DNA of 35,232 bases from Bacteroidales bacterium (GCA_021371875.1 JAJFVH010000050.1:1-35232); one strand, 5' to 3'. Positions 7,359 to 17,105 are shown, counted from the first letter of the stretch. Numbers and translations are program-made. The notes: generated by a model from the letters alone, not told the origin.

Positions 7359-9065
7359 TTATTTTACTATCGACATAAATGTATCGTCAGTAAAGAATTT
7401 TGAGAATTCAAGATCGTTTACAGCTTTAGCTTTGTATGCGCTGTCGAGGTTTACTGCTTTACGAAGATTTCCATAAACGGCATCACGATTGTTAGTACGT
7501 GCACCTATAACAGCTCCAAGATACGAAGTTAAAGCATCCGGTTGAGCAACGGCATCTAATGTTGCGCGTGCACCATTGTAGTTGCCATCGAGAATCTGCA
7601 TCAAAGCGGCATTGTTTGTAGCTGTTGAGCCAAAAGTTGTTTTAGCTTTTGCATAATCGCCTTTGAGGGTATAAACAGTTCCCAATGCATTGTTCAAGTT
7701 TCCGCTTGTTCCTGCAGATTTTCCAAAATACACTTCAGCGTTTGCCAAATCGCCTTTGGCCAAAGCACATAACCCTGCATTGTAATTTGCATTCGGACAT
7801 TTAGGTTCGATATTTAACGCTTGTGCAAAGTTAGCCGCAGCTGCATCGATATTTCCCTGTTGGTACTGAACTGCACCCAAATTGTTGAATCCACGAGCAT
7901 CGCTGGCATACAATTCGGTAGCTTTCTGATAAATGGCAGCTTTGTCTGAAAGATTTTCGGTAAGGGTTGCTGCATAAAGCAATTCTTCCACGCTAAGTTT
8001 CGAAGCATCTTCATTGGCTAATTGAGCAATTTCGGCATCCGATTTACCAGTTACGTCAACTGTCAGTTTCAAACGTGAACGACGGAGTTGAGGAAGGATT
8101 TCATCGGCAATACTTTTGAATGCAACCGAAAGGTTTTTGATTTCACGTTCGCGTTGTTCAGGATCGGTGTACATTGTCAACACACGCAAGATAACCTGTT
8201 TATCCTGAATGTTTGAGCTTTCCATCAATTTTTGGAAGCCATCCCAGTCTTCAGCAGTAAATTTAGAATCAACGCTAACCGATGTCTTAATTTTTTTCAG
8301 CTCTTTATTGATAAAGTCTGAAGTAACTTTCTGACGTTTTTCGGCTAAGTTTGTATTCAATTCGATTGAACCATCGGGAGATGCATAACCGGCAATTTCT
8401 AAACCGGCAACTTCTTTGTTTTGAGCATCTTTAGCTTCTTTTATTTTCTTTGTTAAAGCAACAATGTCTTCCGATTTTGTTTCGGTTTTACGAAGTTGAG
8501 ATTGTTGAATCAGGAATTTAATGTCAGCTTCCTGCATTTCCTGAATAACACGTTGGAATTTGTCGGCTAAAATTACCGGTCCGTTTTCGGCTCCAAAGTT
8601 TTTAGAAGCTAATTGCGAAGTAGCGATAACGCCATCAGCAACTTTTACTCTTTGCAACGCATAAGTTTTTTTGCTGGTAGCTACACTAAAATCTAACCAA
8701 AGTTCGGATTTAACCATTTCAGGCACATAATCAAAAGAAGTTTTAATAGTGTAAGAACCACCTGCTTTATAGCTAATAGTTTGATTGTTACCTACTACTT
8801 TTTCTCCCTGGAAAGTTGAAGCAGCAGCCTTAACTTCTTTACCATCAAAAGTAAGTACCGGTGTAACTGTTACAGTAGCATTTTTTGCAAAATACTTAAC
8901 GGGGAAAGTTCCTGTAATAGTTGCATCAACTTTTCCGCCTTTTACTTCAAGCGGATTTGGCGTACATGTGAACAAGCTTGGATCTAAGGCTGTAAGGTCT
9001 TTGTTACAAGAACTTAACACCAAGGCAAGCACCATCGAAACCGCAAAAATTAATTGCTTTCTCAT
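7359..9065 (-). CDS. OmpA-like/TPR lipoprotein
   Basis: The 568-residue protein begins with a lipoprotein signal peptide (lipobox LSSC, Cys20), so it is probably an outer-membrane lipoprotein. Residues about 30-160 look like beta-rich Ig-like sequence. About 165-345 contains a region resembling an OmpA-type domain (LEIAGYASPDGSIELNTNLA, then a K-R stretch). About 370-540 consists of TPR-like helices (ASDARGFNNLGAVQYQQGNI and NPxAxNxxGL-like repeats). It is flanked by its own promoter-like motif and a strong terminator, so it is monocistronic. Similar lipoproteins are widespread in Bacteroidota with no assigned function; a role in cell envelope organisation is inference from the domains. Confidence 0.85.
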   Translation of the reverse strand: MRKQLIFAVSMVLALVLSSCNKDLTALDPSLFTCTPNPLEVKGGKVDATITGTFPVKYFAKNATVTVTPVLTFDGKEVKAAASTFQGEKVVGNNQTISYKAGGSYTIKTSFDYVPEMVKSELWLDFSVATSKKTYALQRVKVADGVIATSQLASKNFGAENGPVILADKFQRVIQEMQEADIKFLIQQSQLRKTETKSEDIVALTKKIKEAKDAQNKEVAGLEIAGYASPDGSIELNTNLAEKRQKVTSDFINKELKKIKTSVSVDSKFTAEDWDGFQKLMESSNIQDKQVILRVLTMYTDPEQREREIKNLSVAFKSIADEILPQLRRSRLKLTVDVTGKSDAEIAQLANEDASKLSVEELLYAATLTENLSDKAAIYQKATELYASDARGFNNLGAVQYQQGNIDAAAANFAQALNIEPKCPNANYNAGLCALAKGDLANAEVYFGKSAGTSGNLNNALGTVYTLKGDYAKAKTTFGSTATNNAALMQILDGNYNGARATLDAVAQPDALTSYLGAVIGARTNNRDAVYGNLRKAVNLDSAYKAKAVNDLEFSKFFTDDTFMSIVK

Positions 9066-9124
9066 AAAATTGTGTTTTTGTTATAAATTGGTTTTTATTC
9101 AAATAATTTCTGAATTATTGGCTA

Positions 9125-9132
9125 CAAATATA
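9125..9132 (-). promoter_or_regulatory. Candidate -7 box for the TPR lipoprotein gene
   Basis: TATATTTG on the minus strand, 60 bp upstream of the start codon, is a perfect TAnnTTTG match. The palindrome GTCAAATTTGAC (9142-9153) lies ten bases upstream, between this gene and the divergent radical SAM gene. It could be a regulator site but has no other support. Confidence 0.45.
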
Positions 9133-9263
9133 CAATCTTTCGGTCAAATTTGACTTACTTTGCAAGAGTTTTTTTACATTTTTCCAAAAAAACGAATAAA
9201 CAAGACGTTAAAAAGCTTTGCAACATACCTGATACTTAAATCGACTATCAATATTTTAGTACA

Positions 9264-10280
9264 ATGATGCGCTTATATTTCAAAATCATCAAACATACAT
9301 TTAATGCCGCCAAATACCTTAGTTTCGGAAAAATAATCAATCTGTCGAGGCTTTACTTTTCGTATTTAAGGTCAGACAAAAGATATATCTTTCATCATAA
9401 GACGCGTCCTTATTTTATCTCTGTCGAACCCGACAATTTTTGTCAATTGAAGTGTCCTGAATGTTCTGTAAGCCAACGCAAACTAATCGATAAAATGTAT
9501 ATCGATGAAAAAATTTACCAAAAAGTCGTAGACGAACTGAAGGAGACGCTCCTGCATATTATTTTTTACTTCCAGGGAGAACCATTACTTAACAAAAATC
9601 TCGCCAAACTTATTAATTATGCACATAAAGCTAATATCTTCACGTCGACCTCGACAAATGCGCAATTGCTGAATTCAGATAAAGCGCGCGAAATTGTTTT
9701 GTCAGGTCTCGACAAACTCATTATCTCAATCGATGGCAGTACGCAGGAAGTTTATGAAAAATACAGAATAGGCGGAAAGCTCGACAAAGCCGTTCAGGGG
9801 GTGGAAAACATAATGGAATGGAAAAAAAAATTAAAATCCATCACTCCTTTTGTCGAAATTCAGTTCATTGTATTCAAAACAAACGAACATCAAATACGAG
9901 ACATGAAGATGCTCGCCAGGTCACTCCATGCCGATCGTTTGGTTTTCAAAACGGCTCAGTTATACGATTTTGAGAATGGGCATGAATTATTAACTTCGAT
10001 TGATAAATATGCACGATATAAAATAGGCAATGATGGAAAATATCACATAAAAAGCCAATTGAAAAATCACTGCTGGCGGTTATGGAGTGGCGCAGTTATC
10101 AATTCGAAAGCCGATTTGATTCCATGTTGCTTTGATAAAAATACAGATTATGCGTTCGGGAATATCGGCACGAAAAATTTTTCAACAGTATGGCACAATA
10201 AAAAAGCTTCCGATTTCAGAGAATCAATTCTCGAAAACCGGAAACAATATGAAATGTGCAGAAACTGTACAAGTAAATGA
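9264..10280 (+). CDS. Radical SAM/SPASM domain protein
   Basis: The 338-residue protein carries the radical SAM [4Fe-4S] motif C60-x3-C64-x2-C67 (CQLKCPEC), preceded by the typical EPDNFC lead-in. A core barrel follows with FYFQGEPLL (the GE motif) and ISIDGSTQEVYEKYR. The C-terminus has SPASM-type cysteines: HCWRLW, IPCCFD and CRNC near the end. It probably uses S-adenosylmethionine to generate a radical and modify a peptide or small substrate. No peptide substrate gene or peptidase is adjacent, and similar free-standing proteins in Bacteroidota often sit near glycan or lipid loci, so the substrate is unknown. Two ATGs in tandem (9264 and 9267) make the exact start ambiguous by one codon. 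It converges on the ArsC-like gene, stops 16 bp apart. Confidence 0.88.
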   Translation: MMRLYFKIIKHTFNAAKYLSFGKIINLSRLYFSYLRSDKRYIFHHKTRPYFISVEPDNFCQLKCPECSVSQRKLIDKMYIDEKIYQKVVDELKETLLHIIFYFQGEPLLNKNLAKLINYAHKANIFTSTSTNAQLLNSDKAREIVLSGLDKLIISIDGSTQEVYEKYRIGGKLDKAVQGVENIMEWKKKLKSITPFVEIQFIVFKTNEHQIRDMKMLARSLHADRLVFKTAQLYDFENGHELLTSIDKYARYKIGNDGKYHIKSQLKNHCWRLWSGAVINSKADLIPCCFDKNTDYAFGNIGTKNFSTVWHNKKASDFRESILENRKQYEMCRNCTSK

Positions 10281-10296
10281 TGGGATGATGTGAAAA

Positions 10297-10656
10297 TTAT
10301 TTGCCGAACAGCTGTTTCCACTCTTCTTCTTTGAATCCGACCAACACTTTTTCGCCTGCAAGCAAGACGGGACGCTTCACCATTAATCCGTTTGAAGCTA
10401 AAATATCGATCAATTCATTCTCCGTCAAAGTTTTTACTTTGTCTTTCATGTTTTGCTCTTTATAAAGCAAACCGCTTGTGTTGAAAAACTTACCGACAGG
10501 CAAACCGCTCTTTTTTATCCATTCAGACAATTCGGCCTTCGATGGATTTTCTTCTTTTATAGGTCGATAAATATATGCTATTCCACTTGCTTTCAACCAT
10601 TTTTCGGCTTTTTGACAGGTTCCGCATTTGGGATAGCAAAGTACTGTTGGTTGCAT
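10297..10656 (-). CDS. ArsC/Spx-family thioredoxin-fold protein
   Basis: This 119-residue protein has the ArsC/Spx/YffB fold: YPKCGTCQKAEKWL (Cys11 and Cys14, a CxxC pair), then RPIKEENPSKAEL, and near the C-terminus VKRPVLLAGEKVLVGFKEEEW, where Arg and the cis-Pro region are conserved. It could be a glutathione/thiol-dependent arsenate reductase or a Spx-like protein; sequence alone does not decide. The frame opens at 10770 inside the rseP gene, but the ATG at 10656 is chosen because homologous sequence begins there. It follows rseP after 58 bp holding a hairpin repeat. Confidence 0.85.
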   Translation of the reverse strand: MQPTVLCYPKCGTCQKAEKWLKASGIAYIYRPIKEENPSKAELSEWIKKSGLPVGKFFNTSGLLYKEQNMKDKVKTLTENELIDILASNGLMVKRPVLLAGEKVLVGFKEEEWKQLFGK

Positions 10657-10688
10657 CGTTATATTTAAAGGGTTAAAGGGTTTGAGGT

Positions 10689-10711
10689 TTGTCTCGCCAA
10701 AGGCGAGACAA
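10689..10711. repeat. Perfect GTCTCGCC hairpin, copy 2
   Basis: TTGTCTCGCC-AAA-GGCGAGACAA is a perfect 10-bp stem with a 3-nt loop between the rseP stop and the ArsC-like start. It lacks a T-tract, so it is more likely a small dispersed palindrome than a terminator. It is related to the hairpin at 3927-3946. Confidence 0.75.
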
Positions 10712-10714
10712 GCG

Positions 10715-12202
10715 TTATTTAAATATTGCTCTGAAAATATCGTTTCCGTTGGCAAAAATGAGTAGTGCAAAAAGCAACATCATGCCAGCTGTTTGAGCAT
10801 ATTCAAGAAACTTATCGTTTGGTTTGCGTCCGGAAAACATTTCGTAAAGCAGAAACAGGACATAACCTCCATCCAGCGCCGGAATTGGCAGGAAGTTCAT
10901 AAATGCCAGGATAACCGAAAGAAATGCGGTCATTGTCCAGAAAGTTTGCCAGTCCCACATCGGAGGGAACAATTTGCCTATGCTACCGAAACCGCCAAGT
11001 TGTTTAGCTCCTTCTTTCGAAAAGATGAATTTAAATTGTTTTATATAACTCGCCAAGGTTTCCCAACCCAGGCTTATTCCAGCCGGAATTGCTTCGAAAA
11101 ATCCATACTCGACACGTTTGGTAGGAAAATATTCAAACGCCTGACGGATACCTACGCCGAGTTTGCCGTTTCCGTTCACCTGTAACTGTGATTGCATCAA
11201 TTGTCCGTCACGTATAAATAAAACTTCAACTTCCGAATTCTTCGAAGCATTCAACTCGGCTGCAATATCCTGGAAAATAAATAACTGTTTTCCGTTAATC
11301 CCGACAATGCTATCACCTTTTTGCAATTGGGCTTCTTCGGCAGGACTTCCCGCACTTACTTCACCTATCACAAAAGGAAAACGGACAGACACCAAATCGG
11401 TTTCTTCGGAAGCGAGCACTTTTTGAGCAAAATCGACCGGAAGTTGAATATCAACCTCTTGCCCATTGCGCAAAAGCGTTACATTTTGCTTTCCATCAAT
11501 CAATAAATCCTCAATAATATCAGCCCTTTGTTCAACAGCTTGTCCATCGACAGAAATAATATTATCTCCGTTTCTAAACCCGTTTTCCAACAAGGTTTGA
11601 GAAAATTGAAGCCCATATTTTGCATTGGCTAATGGTAAATATTCCTTGCCCCAGGTAAACAGCACAGCGGAATAGATAACCATTGCTAAAATAAAGTTCA
11701 CCAAAACACCCCCAATGATAATCGGCAAGCGTTGCCACACAGGACGTGCGCGGTATTCCCAGGGTTGCGGTTCCTGAGCCATTTGTGTCGAATCCATAGA
11801 CTCGTCCACCATACCGGAAATTTTACAATAACCGCCCAAAGGCAACCAACCTATTCCCCATTCAGTGGTTTCGGGATATTTACGCCAATCATCATCGGCA
11901 AACTCAGCGGGTGGAATCGCTTCCATTACCTGACGACCTTTGGCATCACGAACAGGATCGCCTTCGGCATCCATCTTGGGACGTTCATTTGCCGGAACGT
12001 TTTTTGAAAAGTATTTAAACACCCATTTTCCATTGATTTTCTTGGCACGAATCAACGAAAAATTCGGATTGAAAAACATATAAAATTTTTCCACACGCAC
12101 TTTGAATAAACGTGCAAAAGCGAAATGTCCGAATTCGTGTAAAACCACTAAAATCGATAGACTTAGAATTAATTGTAAAGCTCTGATTAGAAATGTTTCC
12201 AT
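10715..12202 (-). CDS. rseP: Site-2 intramembrane metalloprotease RseP
   Basis: The 495-residue protein is an M50 site-2 protease that cuts membrane proteins such as anti-sigma factors within the membrane. It has zinc motif HEFGH (22-26) in TM1, a conserved membrane-adjacent GIGWLPLGGYCKISGM block, two PDZ domains (about 205-345; ENGFRNGDNIISVDGQ and AEEAQLQKGDSIVGINGK), and the C-terminal LDGG motif (PALDGGYV) with the third zinc-ligand Asp. It is somewhat longer than E. coli RseP, mainly through an insertion at about 65-110, typical of Bacteroidota forms. It lies downstream of dxr, a common bacterial linkage, but 284 bp separate them. Confidence 0.95.
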   Translation of the reverse strand: METFLIRALQLILSLSILVVLHEFGHFAFARLFKVRVEKFYMFFNPNFSLIRAKKINGKWVFKYFSKNVPANERPKMDAEGDPVRDAKGRQVMEAIPPAEFADDDWRKYPETTEWGIGWLPLGGYCKISGMVDESMDSTQMAQEPQPWEYRARPVWQRLPIIIGGVLVNFILAMVIYSAVLFTWGKEYLPLANAKYGLQFSQTLLENGFRNGDNIISVDGQAVEQRADIIEDLLIDGKQNVTLLRNGQEVDIQLPVDFAQKVLASEETDLVSVRFPFVIGEVSAGSPAEEAQLQKGDSIVGINGKQLFIFQDIAAELNASKNSEVEVLFIRDGQLMQSQLQVNGNGKLGVGIRQAFEYFPTKRVEYGFFEAIPAGISLGWETLASYIKQFKFIFSKEGAKQLGGFGSIGKLFPPMWDWQTFWTMTAFLSVILAFMNFLPIPALDGGYVLFLLYEMFSGRKPNDKFLEYAQTAGMMLLFALLIFANGNDIFRAIFK

Positions 12203-12486
12203 GTTGTGAAATTAGTCTTAAATCCTCTCGATTCCGGCGAGGTAACTTAAAGACAAATCGTTTTGTTAAATAAATTATATGTGTCGTTTTGTTTTTTTAT
12301 CTGAGTTGTACGATAACATCAAATATCATGCTTTTGTTTCCCGAATTAACTTTCGTAAAGTTTCAGTGGCAATAAAGTCGCCATTTTTATTTTTTCTAAA
12401 CTCTTTGAAAGCAGAACCTGCAAAATTGTCACGTGCATCGATGCAATGGGTTGACTTTACCAAATATTTCGGGCTTATTGTTGAAA
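12203..12486 (-). other. dxr-rseP intergenic region with a possible gene remnant
   Basis: On the minus strand, an open frame ending at the TGA at 12326-12328 runs upstream past the dxr stop (out of frame with dxr) for over 55 codons. Its translation has protein-like composition (for example SAFKEFRKNKNGDFIATETL). No ATG start was found in this frame near the dxr end, so it may be a truncated gene remnant or chance. I do not recognise the family. Nothing else is seen here. Confidence 0.3.
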
Positions 12487-13650
12487 TTAGTGAAGTATCA
12501 GTTCTTTCGTCATTATCCGAACCATTGCATCTGTCATTACATAATCCTCATAGGCAGGCTTGGCAACAAATTCAGCTTTCGCCATTATGTTTTCGATGAT
12601 GTCGCTCATTTGCATAAATCCGATTTTATCTTTCAGAAATTCAGCCACCACAATTTCATTGGCCGCATTCAGAATGCAGGGCATGTTGCCGCCACGTTCC
12701 ATGGCATAATAGGCGAAAGCCAGATTCCGGAAACGCTCCATGTCAGGCTGTTCAAAAGTGAACTGGGAACAAATATTGAAATCGAGACGCGGAAAATTGG
12801 TTTTTACCCTGTCAGGATAAGTAAAGGCATACTGAATGGGCAGTTTCATATCAGGCAATCCGAGTTGCGCTTTGATAGAGCCGTCGGCAAATTGAACCAT
12901 TGAATGAATGATGGATTGCGGGTGTACCACCACATCAATCTGCTCGGGCGAAACGCCGAAAAGCCATTTGGCTTCGATAATTTCAAAACCTTTGTTCATC
13001 ATACTCGCCGAATCGATGGTGATTTTAGCACCCATATCCCAATTGGGATGTTTTAATGCCTGTGCACTGGTTACATGTTCGAGTTCGGCTAATGATTTTG
13101 TACGAAATGGCCCCCCCGACGCAGTCAGGATGATTTTTTCGATAGGATTATTTCCTTCGCCGGCCAGACACTGGAAAATAGCCGAATGCTCCGAATCGAC
13201 AGGGAAAATAGCCGAATTATGTTTTTCAACCAGATTACAAATCAACTCGCCGGCAACTACCAATGTTTCTTTATTGGCTAACGCAATTTTTTTACCTGCT
13301 TTAATGGCGTTAATTGTCGGCTTCAATCCCGAATATCCGACCATAGCCGTCAGCACAATGTCAACCGGCTGCATTTCTGCCACTTGTGCAATCGAATCAT
13401 TTCCTGCGAAAACCTTAATCGGCAAATCGGCTAAAGCTTCTTTGAGTTTCAGGTAATACGCTTCATTGGCAATTGTAACCATTTCAGGCTGAAATTTGCG
13501 TGCTTGTTCAATCAGTAAATCCACCTGATTATTGGCAGTCAGGGCATAAACTTCGAATAGCGAATCGTTTTCTGAAATCACTTCCAATGCTTGTGTTCCA
13601 ATGGATCCCGTAGAACCAAGAATAGCTATTTGTTTTTTATTATCGGACAC
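12487..13650 (-). CDS. dxr: 1-deoxy-D-xylulose 5-phosphate reductoisomerase
   Basis: This enzyme converts 1-deoxyxylulose 5-phosphate to 2-C-methylerythritol 4-phosphate with NADPH, the committed step of the MEP isoprenoid pathway. The 387 residues show the NADPH-binding LGSTGSIGTQ (11-20), ALANKETLVVAG, PVDSEHSAIFQ (metal/substrate site), LTASGGPF, HPNWDMGAKITIDSASMMNKG and VVHPQSIIHSMV. All key catalytic blocks are present and length is normal. Confidence 0.98.
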   Translation of the reverse strand: MSDNKKQIAILGSTGSIGTQALEVISENDSLFEVYALTANNQVDLLIEQARKFQPEMVTIANEAYYLKLKEALADLPIKVFAGNDSIAQVAEMQPVDIVLTAMVGYSGLKPTINAIKAGKKIALANKETLVVAGELICNLVEKHNSAIFPVDSEHSAIFQCLAGEGNNPIEKIILTASGGPFRTKSLAELEHVTSAQALKHPNWDMGAKITIDSASMMNKGFEIIEAKWLFGVSPEQIDVVVHPQSIIHSMVQFADGSIKAQLGLPDMKLPIQYAFTYPDRVKTNFPRLDFNICSQFTFEQPDMERFRNLAFAYYAMERGGNMPCILNAANEIVVAEFLKDKIGFMQMSDIIENIMAKAEFVAKPAYEDYVMTDAMVRIMTKELILH

Positions 13651-13682
13651 TTTTTTATTGACGATTGGTATTTAATTAATTG

Positions 13683-13714
13683 GTTGATTAAGTTGACTGA
13701 ATAACTTAATTAAC
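13683..13714. other. AT-rich 12-bp hairpin between the LytM-like gene and dxr
   Basis: GTTGATTAAGTT (13683-13694) pairs with AACTTAATTAAC (13703-13714), one wobble, 8-nt loop. It could slow or end transcription, but there is no clear T-tract on the minus strand. Confidence 0.4.
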
Positions 13715-13746
13715 TTTCAAACTCAGAACGTGGAACGCAAAACCTC

Positions 13747-14607
13747 CTAAAAAATAATCACATCCTCTGGATTTACCGGTTTTCCCTGTTGCCAGAGTTC
13801 GAAATAGAAATGATTGTCGGTCTTGTTTTCTCCACTTTCTCCGGTGATAGCAATTCCTTCTCCCGCTTTCACATTATCACCTACTTTTTTAAGCAATCTT
13901 GTGTTGTTTTTATATATCGAAATATAATTATTTTCGTGCTGAACCTGAATCACCCATCCGTAATCGAAAGTAAATGCTGAGTAAACAACCGTTCCGCTTA
14001 GTACACTAACCACCGTTTCGTCAGGAGATGTGATTATGTTGATTCCATACTGTTTTTCCGATAAATTAAAAGATGATGAAATAACACCTTTTGTTGGACG
14101 GAAAAACACATACATATTTTCATTAGGTTTTACCTCTATGGTTGTCAGGTTGTATTTTTCTTCACGTTCAAATTTCTCTACAAACTCTTTTTCTTTTCTT
14201 GATTTTTCGAGATAAGCTATTGCTGTTTCTTTCAGTTGTGCTGAATCGATGGAGATTATGGAATCGGCTTTCAGATTTCCCGAGATTATTCCTTTCATTA
14301 TCTCGAGGTATCCATCCTGTAATTCTACTTTCTGGAGCAATGAATCGACATACATCGATTCGGAAATAATTTGTCCGCGATTACCCGAATCGCCATACCC
14401 CGGCAAATAATAACGTATCGGGGTTGTAAAAATCAGTATGGTAAGCAAAATAAAAGTTACCAGCACCATGCCGGAAGCATAAACAAACACACTCAATTTT
14501 GAAAGACGTACATGCCACGATTCTTCGAGCGTATTCTCGTTCAACACCGATACCCTGTATTGAAAACGTAATTTTTGAAAATACGAATTAAGTTTGCTGC
14601 CTTTCAT
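13747..14607 (-). CDS. Membrane-anchored degenerate M23 (LytM) domain protein
   Basis: The 286-residue protein has a cytoplasmic N-terminus, one transmembrane helix (about 40-60), a coiled-coil region (about 125-155) and a LytM/M23 fold (about 165-286; GVISSSF, YGWVIQVQHENNYISIYKN, VGDNVKAGEGIAITGESG, FYFELW...VNPEDVI). The zinc ligands are lost: Q187 and N190 stand where His and Asp of HxxxD are expected, Y-K-N (231-233) replaces Y-x-H, and HFY (266-268) replaces HxH. It is therefore predicted to be catalytically dead, perhaps activating or scaffolding cell-wall hydrolases like EnvC/NlpD. The start at 14607 is preferred over 14688 because the extra residues are not family-like. Confidence 0.8.
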   Translation of the reverse strand: MKGSKLNSYFQKLRFQYRVSVLNENTLEESWHVRLSKLSVFVYASGMVLVTFILLTILIFTTPIRYYLPGYGDSGNRGQIISESMYVDSLLQKVELQDGYLEIMKGIISGNLKADSIISIDSAQLKETAIAYLEKSRKEKEFVEKFEREEKYNLTTIEVKPNENMYVFFRPTKGVISSSFNLSEKQYGINIITSPDETVVSVLSGTVVYSAFTFDYGWVIQVQHENNYISIYKNNTRLLKKVGDNVKAGEGIAITGESGENKTDNHFYFELWQQGKPVNPEDVIIF

Positions 14608-14680
14608 GGTTTCATCAATCTCATTTTTATTCGAAATAGATACAAAAGTAACTTTTTTCAAGATATAATCAAAATACAAG

Positions 14681-14708
14681 AAGCCCAAACGAATCTACGT
14701 TTGAGCTT
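14681..14708 (-). terminator. Probable terminator after ntpK
   Basis: An 11-bp stem with one mismatch (14681-14691 with 14698-14708) lies 22 bp past the ntpK stop. On the minus strand it is followed by a T-rich run. It would end the V-ATPase transcript before the LytM-like gene. Confidence 0.55.
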
Positions 14709-14730
14709 CGAAACTGAAATATTGTTAAAA

Positions 14731-15192
<462 letters not shown>

Positions 15193-15211
15193 TTAAAGTT
15201 GTTTTGTTTAT

Positions 15212-15260
<49 letters not shown>

Positions 15261-15269
15261 TCTTTTATC

Positions 15270-17105
15270 TTAAAATAGCTTTTTTTCTTCTTTATAAGGA
15301 GCAAAAGGTTTGTATTTCTTTCCACCGCCTTCAAAACCGGCATTTTTATAAAATTCTATGAATGTCAGACGCATGGGATGTACAAAAGCGCCTAATCCCG
15401 ACATAAATATATTCATTCCATGTCCTAACAACATGATGATTATCATTATTATCGGGCTTATTATGGGAATGTCGCCACTTAATTTAATGGCCAAATCATT
15501 ATAAACAAAACCCATTACCGCACCCGAAATTCCAAGTGCAAATAACCGGATGTACGATAAAACATCGCCCAATAATCCAGTTGCCATGTTATAAGTATCC
15601 CACAAGCCCGCTCCCACGTTTATCAACGGATTTCTTTTAATATTATTCAAAATAAATATCAACAAAGCGCCAATACCGCCAAAAATCATATAAGCCCATT
15701 TGGCAATCGCAGGATCTAATCCGGCGTAATTTGATAAACCATAAGTACCGCCACAACCCAACAAAGTTATTATCCATCCCCAAGTGGAAAGTGAAGCCGC
15801 CCATCCATACCGTCTGACAAGTCCAACTGCTTTTATTATCATCCCAAACATGATTTGTACTACCCCAAGAATCAAGGCAGTATAGAACAATTGATTGGAA
15901 TCAAGCATTATTACTTTAATCGATTCGAGCCATGGAATTTCAGATTCCAATAAGTTGTATCCGAAGAATGTACCACTGACAATTCCCATAATAACGGTAG
16001 AACTTCCCAACCATATCACCAAAGAAAAAACAGGCTTTAAACCAGGTTTTACTTTTTTACGCGCAAAAATGGCAATCAGCACTAATAACAAACCATAACC
16101 GGCATCTCCAAGACATAAACCAAAAAACAACATGTAAAACGGCGCAAAGAACGGCGTTAAATCAATTTCGTGATAATTCGGAATATCGTACAAATCGCCA
16201 ATCATTTCATAAAGTCGGGCAAATCGGTTGTTTTTAAGTTTAACCGGCACTTTATCTTCTTCGGTTGGTTCGGTGGTTTCGTAGTACACTCCCGATTCTT
16301 CGAGATATGCATTCAACGGTTCTTCCGATTCTTCGGGGCACCAACCTTCGAGCAACATCACACGGTCATCGGCTTCGGATTGGGTATTGAGTACAACTTT
16401 TGTGAAATCAATATGCTCAATGATTTTTGCCTGAGCCGATTTCAGAGAATTATATTCCACTACAGCCAGCTGTTCCAATAAAGATTTCTGAGTATCGATT
16501 CTTGTCCTGATTCCCGAAATTTCAACATCGAGCTGTTCTGCTGTTTTTGCCGAAAGCTTTATCGGGTCTGCGTCAATTTCGATGAGTTGGCCGGGCAATG
16601 TAACTGTCACAAAATATCGGGTGGTTCCAACCGTATCAATTTCAAAAGCATTATACAGCACTTCCCATTCCTGATTAAATTTTCGCAAGTTACAACTGAA
16701 GAAGTTCAGTACAAAACCGGCTTTCTTCAATTGTTCCAACCTTTCATGACTGAATATTCCCCACACTTCCATGCGTTCTCGGTCTTTCTCGGTCAGTTGG
16801 AGTTTTTGTTCCAACGTGTCTTTTTCAGCCAACGCGTTTTCAACTTTCGAAAGCAGTTCGATGCCATCTTTCGACGGATCTTCCGGCAAAAGAGTTGCAT
16901 TCTTAGGTATGCGTTTTTCAAGTTGTTTCAGTGCATTTTTCACACGTGCTGCCAACTGCATTTTTTCGCGTAAAGCATCGTTTTCGCTTATTCCTTCTGG
17001 TTTCTCAATCACATGCAGCACACCGATTTCCCGAATTTTTTCGAGAAACTCCATGTACTGTTTGTAATACACCAAAAAGGAATATCGTTTCATTTTCACT
17101 ATCAT
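15270..17105 (-). CDS. ntpI: V-type ATPase subunit I (a-like stator)
   Basis: The 611-residue protein has a hydrophilic N-terminal half (stator arm, coiled coils) and a membrane half from about residue 310, with at least seven helices. The membrane part includes the family block FFAPFYMLFFGLCLGDAGYG and a later GLLGDVLSYIRLFALGISG segment with the conserved helix Arg that lies by the ring. A C-terminal FMSGLGAFVHPMRLTFIEFYKNAGFEGGG follows, typical of V/A-type I subunits. Its start overlaps the ntpD stop by 4 bp, implying coupled translation. Confidence 0.95.
   Translation of the reverse strand: MIVKMKRYSFLVYYKQYMEFLEKIREIGVLHVIEKPEGISENDALREKMQLAARVKNALKQLEKRIPKNATLLPEDPSKDGIELLSKVENALAEKDTLEQKLQLTEKDRERMEVWGIFSHERLEQLKKAGFVLNFFSCNLRKFNQEWEVLYNAFEIDTVGTTRYFVTVTLPGQLIEIDADPIKLSAKTAEQLDVEISGIRTRIDTQKSLLEQLAVVEYNSLKSAQAKIIEHIDFTKVVLNTQSEADDRVMLLEGWCPEESEEPLNAYLEESGVYYETTEPTEEDKVPVKLKNNRFARLYEMIGDLYDIPNYHEIDLTPFFAPFYMLFFGLCLGDAGYGLLLVLIAIFARKKVKPGLKPVFSLVIWLGSSTVIMGIVSGTFFGYNLLESEIPWLESIKVIMLDSNQLFYTALILGVVQIMFGMIIKAVGLVRRYGWAASLSTWGWIITLLGCGGTYGLSNYAGLDPAIAKWAYMIFGGIGALLIFILNNIKRNPLINVGAGLWDTYNMATGLLGDVLSYIRLFALGISGAVMGFVYNDLAIKLSGDIPIISPIIMIIIMLLGHGMNIFMSGLGAFVHPMRLTFIEFYKNAGFEGGGKKYKPFAPYKEEKKLF

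Noticed and set aside
10657..10770. Extended N-terminus of the ArsC-like protein
   Set aside because: It would overlap rseP and include the palindrome; family sequence starts at 10656.
12279..12599. 106-codon plus-strand ORF
   Set aside because: It runs antisense into dxr and opposes the more protein-like minus frame.
12908..13456. 182-codon plus-strand ORF
   Set aside because: Entirely antisense to dxr, whose protein motifs are unambiguous.
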